This document shows positions 12,630 through 24,530 of a stretch of 64,000 nucleotides of DNA, piece by piece. The position numbers and the translations under genes were made by a program. Source of the stretch: Metellina segmentata. Taxonomy: Eukaryota > Arthropoda > Arachnida > Araneae > Tetragnathidae. Every line of letters begins with the position of its first letter. The stretch's first letter is position 1. Location: assembly GCA_947359465.1 (NCBI GenBank), contig OX375879.1, positions 91,128,578 through 91,192,577 of the forward strand, in the 5' to 3' direction. The notes under the pieces are model-generated. The model had not been told where the DNA came from. It made no database searches and saw only the letters and a program-made list of their open reading frames with translations.

Positions 12630-12890
12630 TTTATTACTAGCCACTTTGAGGCCATCACGGCGTTGCCTGTGGTGCTGGTTTGCGAACAAACCAAATGGTA
12701 ATGCGTAGCAATCAACGGGGGTTGGCGAGCGTCAGCGAGCAGTGGTCGCACCTGTTTCCACGAAAAGAACTATAACGGGCAACGCCATGCTGGGCCACCT
12801 AAAGTATTTTGTAATTAATTTATTGGCATTTATTTATTACTAGCCACTACGAGGCCATCAACGCCGTGCTGGCCACGCAGTAGCTAGTAA
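12630..12890 (-). repeat. Hairpin-rich repeat, copy 1 (minus orientation)
   Basis: Read on the minus strand this segment contains GCTCGCTGACGCTCGCC, AACCCCCGTTGATTGCTACG and TTTGGTTTGTTCGCAAACC in that order. The order and sequence match the plus-strand copy at 24531-24680. A direct repeat frames it: the TTATTACTAGCCACT..GAGGCCATCA motif occurs at about 12632 and 12835. Confidence 0.6.
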
Positions 12891-14093
12891 ATATTAAATA
12901 AAGAAATTATCGCGTGCGTGCTATAGAATTACAAAACCTTGTTCTTGTCCCAACCAAGTTTACTATATGCACATTTCATAATAGATCTTATGTGGTAGTT
13001 TAAGTGAGAATCCTTCTTGTATGTGTACACTTCAATAAACAAAAGGTTTTTTTCTTAATAATGGTTCATAAGTACCGTAATATACATTCTCGATGTAATT
13101 TATTTTAAATGTGGAATTCAAAGTGAAACGCGTTTAGGAGTAAATTTTTTACTAAAGTATCAAAACTGGCAAAACTAAAATTTTTCATTCTGTTAGGACA
13201 GTTTTATAAGAAACAGTTTTTAGTCACTGTATGAATAATTTCAGAATAGTTACTGACTTTCATTCCGATGCTGAGATTATACATATATTGTCTACAGTGA
13301 ACTAAATTAATATAAATGGTAATGAACTAATGTTATTGTATGTCTTTTAGTCCTTGAAGAAAGTTACAAAACGTCATTTTTGAGTTGAAATACAAGAATA
13401 TTAAACTTTTTTATATGTTCCTATATTTGAATAAAAGCAAAAAATAATAAGAGAAATATTTATAAATCAATAAAATGCGGAGGTGAAATAAAAAAAAACG
13501 ATTTAAGTAACATTCTCTTTCAACATGTTTATTCGGTTTTACATCATATAAGTTTCGAAAATACTTTTATAAATAAATCTATTCTCCATCTAATATTCTA
13601 AACATCTGCCTCTGACATCTCAATACGACTTTTGTCCTATTATAATAAAACGGAGGGTTACGCATCCAACTTATATTTTAGATTTCACATCACAACTAAA
13701 ATCCCGTTTCGCTACCATTCTTTTGTAGTGTTTACACAATAAAATTGCATTGAAATATTTTGAAGATTTTTCTGTGAATTTAGAAGGTAAAATAGAAAAT
13801 TGCTTTTAAAGTAAAGATGAATCATAATTTTCATACGTATACAGATTTCTAATACAGATTAAATACATAAATCATAATTGTTTCATAAGTATAAACGATT
13901 AATCAAAATGGAAAACTTCAATAATTACTGCATATGTAAGCGAGTAAATAAATTTCATGAAGTTAAAAATATGATAATTTACCATGAGACTTTCAACAGT
14001 TTGTAAGAAATTATGTTCGTATTTATTCCTGATTTACACTAGTCATACTTTTGATTTTAGAGTTTCACACGCGAAATTTAAATTTAATAAAAA
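12891..14093. other. AT-rich non-coding stretch
   Basis: No feature recognised. Confidence 0.45.
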
Positions 14094-14252
14094 AATAGCT
14101 TAAATACACATTAGCTTAAATATACCAAAACAGCTTAAATATACCAAAATAGCTAAAATATACCAAAATAGCTTAAATATACCAAAATAGCTTAAATATA
14201 CCAAAATAGCTTAAATATATCAAAATAGCTTAAATTTACCAAAAATTAGGCA
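14094..14252 (+). repeat. Minisatellite, 19-bp unit, about 8 copies
   Basis: The unit AGCTTAAATATACCAAAAT repeats with small variants (AGCTAAAATATACC, ATATATCAAAAT, AATTTACC). It ends immediately before a tRNA-like SINE segment. Confidence 0.9.
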
Positions 14253-14319
14253 AATCTAGAAATAATGCGTAGCACTTCTCTAAACTTACATAACAATGGA
14301 GCAGTCGTGTCTTCATTTT

Positions 14320-14400
14320 ATAGCACAGTGAGAGCAGCTTCCGAGCTGTAGGTGGCGTAGGTTCGAGTCTGGATGTATTTCTTTTTTGTATGAGTAAAAT
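14320..14400 (+). repeat. tRNA-like SINE head
   Basis: TAGCACAGTGAGAGCA (A-box-like) is followed about 35 nt later by GGTTCGAGTC (B box, 14360-14369). That spacing suits an internal RNA polymerase III promoter. No cloverleaf closes cleanly, so it is called a SINE fragment rather than a tRNA gene. Confidence 0.4.
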
Positions 14401-15390
14401 GTTCTTTGTTTGGGTATGTTCATTTACGTGACAGAAAAAATATTGTTTTGAGCAACTTGCCCAAATTCGGTTGGACATAAAAAAAAATATCAATCGAACC
14501 AAATGACAACATCTGCTTCACTTCTTCGAGTCATTGAAAGATACACCAAACTAAAACCTTCTGTTAGTTTTCAGTCTGATTTGTTGAAGAGCATTAGATG
14601 GAGTGTTTGCACTGCGTCCCGTAAGTCTTTCGTAGATTTTAAATATGGAGAATTTGGCGGCTAGTGAAGTTTTTTTTAACAGACAACAACCAGTTGGAAC
14701 GTTGTTCGTCGAGCTAGTTTAATATTCAAAGTGCAGTATGGTGGTTGATACAAATCACCCTTTCCTCAGAACCGACCATCCGGGACTTATCCAACCGACT
14801 TATAGATTCGAAGATCCGGGTAGTTTAATCTGTAAATAAATAATGCATTGGATTTGTGTATATATAAACGCCATATAATTTAACCAACCAAACTCCATGT
14901 TAAATTGTGTCCCTATGTTTAAATACATTAACCGTCTTGAATTAAGCTGCTAATACTTTGACCACGGATCGTCACCCTCAACAACTTGTATACTATAGAA
15001 TTCGTCGTGATATGTGTGACCCATCACAGCCTATTTTATTCTACGGCATCGTTTCTGACCCAGTTCAGCAAAGCCTCATATTTGTGTTTATCGATTCCTT
15101 CGCTAACGACAGCCACGTGTCACTACAAGAAACAGATTACAGAGTACGAAAAAAATATTCTGAAGAGACAGCAACACGCTCTGCTGATAGCGAAATCTCC
15201 CCTTCGCGTTTCCTTCCATCATAAAGACACTTTTCCGAGGTTTCTCAACAACCAAATGTAAGTATCGAAGTAGAAAATAAGACTTATATCGTGACTTGTA
15301 GACATTAACAAAGATTGTGTGGAAGCGTCAAGATTGATAGGGACAGAGCAGGTAAGTAACCTAAGGATTATCTGGCTTTTTTGTCTAGTT
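14401..15390. other. No recognised feature
   Basis: The overlapping plus-strand frames at 14958-15261 are open in two registers at once and show no motif. No gene is supported. Confidence 0.35.
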
Positions 15391-15399
15391 GTTGAGGGA

Positions 15400-15500
15400 T
15401 ATGTTTCTCTGTTGCTTGATTTTGGGTTTTATGGCGCAAGGGCCATATTTGGCAGTGCATCGCCAAACACAAGACAGACCATATCAAGTTGTTGTGAAAA
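15400..15500 (+). repeat. Dispersed GCGCAAGGGCCATATTTGGC repeat, copy 1
   Basis: The segment TTTTATGGCGCAAGGGCCAT followed by ATTTGGC..TGC.TCGCCAAACAC.AGACAGAC is shared with 29545-29630 and, in reverse orientation and shorter, with about 41735-41785. It is probably part of a SINE or other dispersed family. Confidence 0.5.
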
Positions 15501-18500
15501 GAAAGAATTAATAGGAGGATGTAAAAAGAATAGCTTTGGTATCATGGGATCGCGAGTCCTTTGCGTACGAGAAGCAGTTAACCCCATGGGAAAATAATAT
15601 ATCAATAGGGTGTGTCATATTCGTGAAGCCCGTACAAACCTAAAGAAGTTGTGCCTCTGAGGGGATCTCTTTAGTGAAAAGTTAGTCATGGTTATTTGGT
15701 ATACTGGTTATTTTCATGCTTGTTTGAAACATTTGAAAACTATTTTAATTTTTTCTTGTTGCTTAGATTCAAAAAACATTAAGCTTAGTCTGCATTTTGC
15801 GACTTGAGTCTTTTGTAGAGTTTAAATCTGGCGAATTTGGTGGCCAATGGAGTTATTGTACTGTCAGCATCCAGTTGTTAGTTGTGGGTATTTCGATCCT
15901 ATAATATCGATCCTAATGAAATTCGGAAGGTAATTAACACGAGTTTAGACATTTTTGAGGATTATACTAAACGCATTTCAATATTCCATTAATAATTTAA
16001 GAACTTTTTTCATTTAAAACCCTTGAAGAAATACGTATGCATAACATTAGCGAGCACTTTTCTTGCTATAGTGATGTATGTCATCTCTTGAGATATGGGG
16101 TTCTCATGCTGCTTTTCTAGATCTGAGGTGCATTTCATCACTAGGAGCTCTCTGATAAAAGAAAATCCGCGTTTTGGTCCTTATATTCCTCTAACTCGCA
16201 TACCATCGTAGTGTTTCGTACCTAACCAAAAAAAAAATCAAACACAGTTACGAACAATGTAACGAATCTCGTCTTTTATTTTCTTTTTAACTACTTTGGT
16301 CTACTTCGTAACTACGGGTGATCACGTTTATCTTTTAACAAAAAATTCTTACAATTTGTACAACCCTTGCTCTTGCAAAATGCTGTGATTCGGAAGTTTA
16401 CGTAGTGTATTAGGTGGTTAAAATATTTTTAAATTTAATAATCCAAAATCAGATGCTATAAAAAGTTAGAAAAAATTTTAACAAATGACCTAGAATATAA
16501 CACCTCTTTTATCCAAATCGTAAATATATCACAATTTCATCCCTGGTCTGTATGGTGGTAGTGTAAAAGTCTTAAATCAAATTAATTTTTCTGAAAAGTA
16601 ACTATTGAGAACGAGTAACGTAATTATACTTCGGTGAGAGGTAAAAGGCACGACACAAACGATCTCTACCACAAACAATGTGCGGAACAAAATTGAAACC
16701 AATCTTATTCAATCAAGTTCTATATCTGAAAAGATAAATATTCTTAATTTTACTTTCCATTTTGTAGTAAACGAATATATTTAAAACAAAATCACCTGAT
16801 CCATTGCGCTTGATTGTCCAAGTCAGTGAATTTGCTGAGAGGAAAAGATTCTTAAGTCTTTCTGACTTGGGTAAGAGAAAGAAGCCTCTCCACCTTTAAC
16901 AGCAGAAATATTGAGGAAGAAAAAATATTTGTTGTTTGTAGATTGTTTCACCAATCATTATCCTAACACCCATACTTTCTTCATGTTTCCCAACAATTCC
17001 AAATTGCCAAAGTTGTTCGAAGTACATAAAGTACTTTCAACTGCGAGCTAAAATAGAAAACTATAAACATTAAACGCTTCAGCTTTCTTGTGTTCCTCAG
17101 AGTATCTGCTGACGTTTCATGAGACGCTTTTGAGCACCAGTTGGAAGAAAGTTCTTAAAATTTAGGCTGAAACAAACTTCCATTCTACATCTTCGTAGAA
17201 AAGTTGCGTGCCAAAATCCATCCACACGGAAGCCAGTGTAAATAAACATCGTACTTGAGCTTCTTTTCTCCTGTAGAGTTTACAGCTTATTTAAGAGTTA
17301 CAATTTTAATTTACTATATAGAGTGAATGTAATACTTGTTACTTTGAAGCAATTGCTATCGAATTAATGAATAGAAAACATCTAAACCAAACATTGTCTT
17401 TGGATGTTAAAAAAATATTATTTGAGCAATAAAATTGTGCGAACTATGAAAGGTCAATCTATAGTAGTTAGAAAATACTTTAAAATAGTTTGATGACTTT
17501 ACGTCGCACTGAAAAGATACGCAACGTTCTATTAATAGTTTAAGGATAGTGAAAATTTTCAAAAATACTATGAATAATTCATGTCCACTTGCAGATTCGC
17601 TGCAAAAGTACAGTTTTAAATACAAATCCTGATGTTTCAGACTAAGCACATGGATAACATAACCATGGTAGGAAAGAGTAGTAATCTTGTAGAAGTTTGG
17701 TGCATATTTTAAACGGATTAAATTTCGTTTCCATCACACACTTTTAATAAATTTCTCATATTAAAACAACAGAATGAATTAAAACATTTATTTTTCAAGA
17801 ACATAAACAAAGGCTCTAAATGAAATTTGTTTTCATTAATGACTACAAGTAGCAATTAGTATTGGCCTCCCGACCAGAAATATAACTTTTCAGCAATACT
17901 TTATTGTTTTTTTTTAATATTTGGTTGTGTTCAGGATAAAATTGTGCAGATAATATGCTTGTGTACGATTAATACATTATTATGTATGACTAAATCTACA
18001 CATAAATGTTTACATTACGAGTTTATTATTTCAATCACGAACGTTTTTTTTTTTTTAAGGTAACTTGGGTGGTGCTGTTACCTTTCTCAGCAATATTGTT
18101 TTAATAGCAATTCTCTTAAGTGGTCTGTGAAACTTGTAACTCGCAATTCAGGACATTTTCATATCTCCTCTGATCATAAAAAAAACCACTCCGAAAATCA
18201 GTTAAACAATACCTGGAAATTATTTCGTATGAAAATATTTCTTATGAAAATGCTACCGATAAGAACACTTACTAAATATAGAAGGGTAAAATCATAACGG
18301 TGACGGAAAAAAGAACTCTGTCAGTATGGCTGGTGACCCAATGCCATTAACAAATGAAAAATTCAGCATGGTGCTCCCGTGAGGATTTGACCCATTACCT
18401 GAATTACTTGAGATAAAAGTTATAATTACCTCGAAAGGCGAATGAATAACATAACTCCGACAGTGCAATTCAGACGGTTGTAAGTCATGTCATTGTTGCT

Positions 18501-18990
18501 GTCTGCTTTTTGGAATAGCGCAGCATGCATGGTAAAGAATTTCAGCCATTTTCTATTAGTGCGACTTCGAATTCATGTCTGACTGAAATCCTTGTGTGAA
18601 CGAGCGGAATTGCGGACATTACGGAATTTTAGGCTTTCAATTTAAAGTCTGCGGATAATAAAATAAACAGGTTAAAAATAACTCATTTGATAGATAGAAA
18701 TTAATAATTTTTCATTTGCAAAATAATTTGTCTCGTGATTTTTGAGTAGCTTAAAAACAATGCATTGTCATGTGTGGGTCATGTTGAGAGGATTGAAGGT
18801 TTTGGTGAAAGCAGACTGTTGTATTTCTTTGAAAAAGTAGAATCAGTCATCTTTTAATCCATATCCTTTGTGAATAAAGTTGATATTTTTGCATTGCTTG
18901 ACATTCCTAAACAGATAATAGTAGAAAAAGGTCTTTAATTCCAAGTTTATGACAAAAATTTAGGATACGTTGACTAAAACCTGTATTAAA
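15501..18990. other. Long stretch without supported genes
   Basis: AT-rich. One plus-strand open segment near 16788-16871 ends at a plausible donor (TTGG|GTAAGAG) but is only about 25 codons, too short to claim. The homopolymer T run near 18045 is unremarkable. Confidence 0.35.
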
Positions 18991-19904
18991 GGGTTAAGAA
19001 CCTTTTAAATTTTCAAAAAAATCAAAAAAATTCTTATGACCTAATTTTAATGCTCTGTTTCTTAGCAACGTTTTAAAACAAACCTGGTGTAAAATTTCAC
19101 TCTAGAACGGAAGTTATGGTTAAAAGAGTAAAGCCCTTAATCAAACATAAAGATCCAGCTCTAGAATGTCTAGTAAATTTAGATGATGAAAGTATAGACC
19201 TTGGCAATTTACGCATTCTTCACAGCACGAAAGAGGCTCGAAAGAGCAAAAGAAGAAAGCAAAAAGTTGATGCAGAAAATTTTCTTCTGCAAGAAGGAGA
19301 AATATATGCTGCTGGAGCATTTTAATAATAAAATAGTTTGTAAACGACGATACCTCAAAACTGTGATTTTACCACTTGCGCACAAGATTTCTCTGGAATG
19401 GTTGGTTAGAATAACATGAAATTTTAATTGATTATGTAAACCATATATACGTTTAAAATGACCAATTTTTTTGTCTATCCTGTTGAAAGTTTTTGAAGAA
19501 AGGTTAATTTTGTATTGAAAAAAAAATAAAACATTTCAAAAAAAATTTTATTACAAATTTTGTTAAAGAAATTTTAAAAAAAATACAAGAGTTCGTTATT
19601 GTAATTATACTATATATTTTTAAGTATATAAAAAAATCAGCTCAGAATAATAATTATTTTGCCCAGAATACTGCGCGCAATGCACCATATAATATTCTAA
19701 CAACAAAAACAATGCATTTAATTTTGGTCTAATTTACAATATATTTAAGGGGTGGAAATTTTTAAAAAATAGTTTACAAAAGATAAAGGTAGTTAAAATC
19801 TGCATACAAAATTTTATTTATGTAAATAATTTATTCATGGAGATATTAAGATTCAAAATGTAGTGATTTTTTTGCATATTTTGACATTTAAAAGGTACCT
19901 AACC
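18991..19904. mobile_element. Putative DNA transposon with terminal inverted repeats
   Basis: Left end GGGTTAAGAACCTTTTAAAT. Right end in reverse complement GGTTAGGTACCTTTTAAATG, then TCAAAATA on the right against TTCAAAAA on the left. The ~914-bp interval encloses the only protein-like frame in the area. No clear target duplication was found. Superfamily unknown. Confidence 0.4.
19116..19325 (+). CDS. Hypothetical transposon-encoded fragment
   Basis: A 69-codon open frame rich in charged residues (KPLIKHKDPALECLVNLDD, then KEARKSKRRKQK). The same register stays protein-like for about 12 codons upstream of the ATG (GVKFHSRTEV) until a stop, so it is likely the remnant of a longer protein. 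It lies inside the inverted-repeat-bounded interval and is probably a degraded transposase or accessory protein. I do not recognise the family. No membrane or zinc-binding motif is visible. Confidence 0.35.
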   Translation: MVKRVKPLIKHKDPALECLVNLDDESIDLGNLRILHSTKEARKSKRRKQKVDAENFLLQEGEIYAAGAF

Positions 19905-21343
19905 ACATAACTCTAAACAAATCCAGTTTTAAGTAACTTCATTAGAACTAGTGGACGAGTTAATTTTATTTTTTGCGCTATTTATCCAGATGAGAAAATA
20001 GATTATTGTAGTCTATTTAAGCTGAAGATTTGAACCCGGTATGCCTCAAGAATAGTACACCAGTTGCAAATGTTCAACTATACGTTATAATTTTTCCCAT
20101 TCATTATATATTACCAGTTGAAATGTTAATGGTGAAACGTTTTAAGTGGGGGAGAAATTTATTTTATGTCAACTGCTTAGTTTTGAACTTCTGACAAGTG
20201 TATATTATTTTAAGTAATGCCTCATATGATATTAATAATATTTTCAGTGTTAGTTTTTATTACAAAGTATAATAAACAAATTGCTTTAAAACGATTTCTT
20301 TAAAAGCCACTATGTAGAGACAGAGCAGATAATTACTGCATGTTTTGTAAACCTATCAAAACTGTGCCGATTTTTATTTGGATCGGCATAAAGTATAGGT
20401 AATATACTTTTTTGTTTACCGTACGGACTTAATAATTACTTTATTCACGTCACGAGATAAAAAAGATTGAAATAGTTTTTCTAAGCAGAATGTATTCATG
20501 TGAAAATGAAGTCTTAGTTGTTAAAAAAAATATTGATAAACACACAAAATTAAGAAAAATCATGTTTTGGAAAATTCAAATTGACATATAGGTGCTCAGA
20601 TGACAAAAGGTTACTAGTCACTTTTCCCAAAAGATTGAGTAAGTCCCGTTCTGGTGTCTGGTTTGTTAATGTTTAGAAGATGGCAAAATGCCGTAAGTCT
20701 TTTTCTTTCAGTTTATGAGAAAACAAAGGTGGAAAAAAATGTAACAAGTCAAAAACCACAGAACCACATGTTGAATCTTAAAATATCTGTCACGAAAAAT
20801 TAAAAAAAAAAATGATTTGTAACATTTTGCCATCTGAGCACAGATATATTTCCCTATTATTGTAAAAATGTTCTTTTATACTGCGTTCGTTTCAATTTAA
20901 ATTAATGCACTTCAATTTCACTAATACGTTAATCAAATATTGAATTTCTTCTTTTAATTCTATGAGCGTCATGCGATTTCTGAGTAGCGTAATATTTCTT
21001 TCCTGCACAATAGAAATAATAACTAAATAACTGCAGCTATTCGTTGAGACTTTGTAAATACGTTCGAATTATATTGTATAAGAAGGTCAACGTTGATTAA
21101 AAGTCATGCTGGTAATATTTGTGGTTGCAAAACGGGTATATACGAGTGAACCCCCACTCGAGAGTTAAATTTTTCATTCACTTTTAATAAATTATGTCTA
21201 GTCAGTTAGATTTAGAAGCATCGGAACTGAGATTGAATCATCATTATGATAAAAATATAATACAATACTTAATAATTAAATAATTGTTCTGTCTGTTTAC
21301 ATTTTAAAATATTGAACACTAGAAAATGGTCAGTTTAGATTTA
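19905..21343. other. AT-rich non-coding stretch
   Basis: No feature recognised. Confidence 0.45.
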
Positions 21344-21480
21344 CACTGGTGTGCAAAATTAAGGACGAGATAGTTTTTCGAATGTAACATCTGGCAGAAG
21401 TGTTCTACATTGACCCAAATCATATCAGGGAAATAGAGACCCAAATAAAAAAAAAGGTTTCTATCAGAAGCTGTCGACTA
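21344..21480 (+). mobile_element. Tc1-like terminal repeat remnant
   Basis: TA is followed by CACTGGTGTGCAAAATTAAG, a typical Tc1-family end. A related end occurs at 39785. No matching right end or transposase was found nearby, so this is a solo or truncated end. Confidence 0.4.
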
Positions 21481-21663
21481 ATAGGTAGTTTTTAACAAGA
21501 TAAACCACCAGGAGGGTTTAGTTATATCTCCCCTATTTGATCTAACTTTTTCCAAATTATAAAACAAGGCAATGGTGTCTGTTGACCTTCAGAGTTCGAA
21601 TTTTGGAATTTACATGAATTTCACCACATTTACAACATTTTTAGCATTAAGTCTGCTTTGCAC

Positions 21664-22305
21664 TAAGGATGCGACATCGATGTCGATGTTTTCAAAACAT
21701 TGAAGTTTTTTTAAAAACATCGATGTATTGAAGTCGATGTTTTTGTAACATCGATGTTATACTTGTCGACGTTTTTACGTTGTCGATGTTTTATTTTTGA
21801 ATGAAAAAAAATACCGTTTTAAAAATTTAAAAACTAACGAAGTAGCATAATTTTTAAATTCAGCAAATCGAACATACTTTTAGACCAAAGTGGCCAAGTG
21901 TGGAGGGTCTGAAAAGTAGGGATGCGACATCGATGCTTTCACAACATTGATGTGTTAGAAAAAAAACATTGATGTATTGGATCCGATGTCCCATCACTAG
22001 TTGCTAAACCAGTTTTAAGAAATGGGGAAACTAGTTTAAATACACTGAATTTTAAAAACATCGATGGTTTGTTGACGATATGTATTATCAACATCGATGT
22101 TATAATTTTCAACATCGATGTTTTGCTGTCGATGTCGCATCAATAGTTGGAAAACCAGTTTTAAGAAATGGGGAAACAAGTTTAAATACACTGAATTTTA
22201 AAAACATCGATGTTTAAAAACCTCGATGTTTTGGGGTCGATGTATTATTAACATCGATGTTTTAATTTTGAACATCGATGTTTTGCTATTTATGTCGCAT
22301 CCCTA
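21664..22305. mobile_element. hAT-type MITE packed with ATCGAT palindromes
   Basis: Ends are TAAGGATGCGACAT and, in reverse complement, TAGGGATGCGACAT. The flanking 8-bp duplication CTTTGCAC occurs at 21656-21663 and 22306-22313, which supports hAT-type mobilisation. The interior carries many AACATCGATGTT-like palindromes. The right half has two tandem ~150-bp units, each with AAACCAGTTTTAAGAAATGG and TTTAAATACACTGAATTTTA. A further TAGGGATGCGACATCGATG near 21917 suggests a nested or duplicated end. No coding sequence. Confidence 0.8.
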
Positions 22306-22721
22306 CTTTGCACTACTTTCCGATCATAGAAATCATTATAATTTAGCTCGATTAGATCATACGGATTGCTCTGGTTTGTAATAAAAGAAGTTCACTCAGA
22401 TGAAGACCGCAGTTTTATTTTGAACTTCACGTTCAATAGTAGCACATACCAAGTATGCATGTATCTTTGTCTGTATAAGAAGAAGCAAAGTTACTACTAT
22501 CTTTCGATGCTAGATATCCTTTTCAAACCTGAGAATACCATAGATATCACCAGCCTATTTGTATTCTTTTCTGGATAAGTCACAGATCAAAGAAAACACT
22601 TTCATATTATTGCTCTCATCGGTTTATTTTATATAAAGTCATAAAATGTTACAAATCTCACTTGCCTCTCATCGGAATTCAAATAAATATGCACTAACAA
22701 AAAAATGATGCCAAGTATATA
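22306..22721. other. No recognised feature
   Basis: Short spacer between the MITE and the Tc1 element. The plus-strand frame at 22366-22578 has no recognisable domain. Confidence 0.35.
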
Positions 22722-23871
22722 CACTGACGAGCCAAAACATTATGACCATCCCCACATTTTTCAATGAATTTCGTCTTGATGACGTGGAGGGCACGTGATT
22801 AAGTAAGAATGGTATTTAACTGCTGCTGGAGAAGGTAAGTAATCATTCTTGCACTTACTTTTGCGAGTGATCGTAATGGCCCGAAGACTCGGAACGAGTA
22901 TCACCGAAACTGCACGACTAGTAGGTTGTTCACGATCTGCCGTTGTTAATATTCATGAAAAGTGGATAAATGACGGTGACGCCACCAGTAGCCATGGTGT
23001 ATCAAAGAAAATGGACGCCGGAGACTGTCCCGCTAGGTAAAGCAAAATCGGCGCGAGACAGTGGCTCAGCTGACAGCCCAATACAATACAGGTTCAAGCG
23101 CTAGTATTTCGTAACACACAGTTCAGCGGACACTGTTGGATATGGGACTGTGCAGCAGACGTCCAACTCGTGTGCCTCTGTTGACCAAGCGTCATCGTCA
23201 ACTACGCCTACAGTGGGCCCGGGAACATCGAGATTGGACCATGGATGAGTGGAAGAGAGTTGCATGGCCAGATGAATCCCGATTTCTCATTTATCACGTC
23301 GATGGTTGTGTCAGGGTACGCCCTCTGCCAGGCAAACAGTTGCTCTCCTCTTGTATAGCAGGTCATAGACAAGCTGGTGGTGACGGTATTATGCTTTGGG
23401 GGAAGTTCTCATGGGCGACTCTGGGACCCGTAGTTGTGGTAGAACAGACTATGAACGCTGATAACTATCTGAACATCATTGGGGGCCATTACATGGCGTC
23501 TGTCTTCCCAACTGGAAATGGAATTTTCCAGCAGTACATCACCCCATGTCACAAGGCTCGAATTGTGTTGGAATGGTTCGAGGAGCATACTGATGAATTC
23601 CACTTAATGTCCTGGCCACCCAAATAGCCGGATCTTCATCCGATAGAGCACATTTGGGGTGTCATGGAGCGGCAGCTCAGAGCACAAACACCACCATGTC
23701 CGAATATCTCGACTTTGCGTGACCGCTGTTTAGACATTTGGTATAACCTGTCTCCAGTCATGTACCAAGAACTTGTGGCATCTATGCTCAGGCGAGTTGC
23801 AGCTGTTTTGCAGGCCAAAGGAGGCGCAACGCGTTATTAAGTAGGTGTCATAATGTTTTGGCTCTTCAGTG
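22722..23871 (+). mobile_element. Tc1-family transposon
   Basis: Terminal repeats CACTGACGAGCCAAAACATT on the left and, in reverse complement, CACTGAAGAGCCAAAACATT on the right. TA occurs on both sides (22720-22721 and 23872-23873). Its 1,150-bp length is usual for Tc1-like elements. The single gene is a decayed transposase. Confidence 0.9.
22849..23840 (+). pseudogene. Tc1-like transposase (DD34E type), inactivated
   Basis: Recognisable order: helix-turn-helix DNA-binding region (GTSITETARLVGCSRSAV, 22849-23040), the RRPTRVPLL linker, WAREHRDWT, then the catalytic core. The first catalytic Asp is in PDESRF. The usual second-Asp motif QQDNAPCH is changed to QQYITPCH, so that Asp is missing. 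The third acidic motif PDLHPIEHIWG retains its Glu but is preceded by an in-frame TAG at 23625-23627. The start region also contains frame breaks around 23040-23136. The C-terminal tail ends GGATRY, as in many Tc1 relatives. Transposase would bind the terminal repeats and cut and paste the element into TA sites. This copy cannot. Confidence 0.9.
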
Positions 23872-24139
23872 TATAATTATGTAGTAACATCAGCTGATCA
23901 AATTCAACTCCCAAGAGGCCAAAAAGTAGTGTACCTCATAACAGACTTTGAACCATTTGGCAGCACTAGTTTGAAGTAGGTACAAGAGAAAAAATAGAGA
24001 GTTGTGGTACACGTCCTTTTGCTTTAATCTATTTTTAGTTAAACGTTGCTTAGGTCAAAAGTGGTTTTGCTTTTCACAGTTTAAAGGTTGAAGAACATCC
24101 GAACACATTTTGAGACGTCCTTCGAACTCGTCTTCGTAT

Positions 24140-24450
24140 TAGGCCCGGTGCACACACCCGGTTTTTAAACGTGCGGCACCGAAGCCCAACTATGCACACA
24201 TAACCGTGAAATGACGCAAGTACTCATTTCAAGCCACTGTCGATAAATATTTTATCGAAGAAAACGTGTTTATTTCGCTTACTGTGGCACCGTGGGGAAC
24301 TGCGGTATGAATTGCTCGCAAGTTCGACGTGCGTCACCGCAGCTGCGCCGGAGACATGTGTGCACTACTCCATTGGATCTAATGTTTCTCAGACCACACT
24401 TTCGTTGCCGCAGCGGCGCCGCACGTTGAAAAACAAGAAGTATGAGCACT
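24140..24450 (+). mobile_element. Possible Harbinger-like MITE remnant
   Basis: Starts TTA then GGCCCGGTGCACACACCC, a style seen in PIF/Harbinger-type MITEs. It is CpG-rich relative to its surroundings (GCAGCTGCGCCGGAG, CGCAGCGGCGCCGCACG). No matching right terminus was located, so classification is tentative. Confidence 0.3.
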
Positions 24451-24530
24451 TAGTCAGTCAAGTGTCGCATAGGTATTTATTGGTCAGTGAAACCCCTCTG
24501 TGGAGCTAGAATAATCGCCAACACCTTTTT

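Noticed and set aside
14320..14400. tRNA gene
   Set aside because: A- and B-box-like sequences exist but no acceptor stem or cloverleaf closes; SINE head preferred.
14958..15597. Three plus-strand frames of about 90 codons each
   Set aside because: They overlap in different registers, lack motifs, and the last runs into a dispersed repeat.
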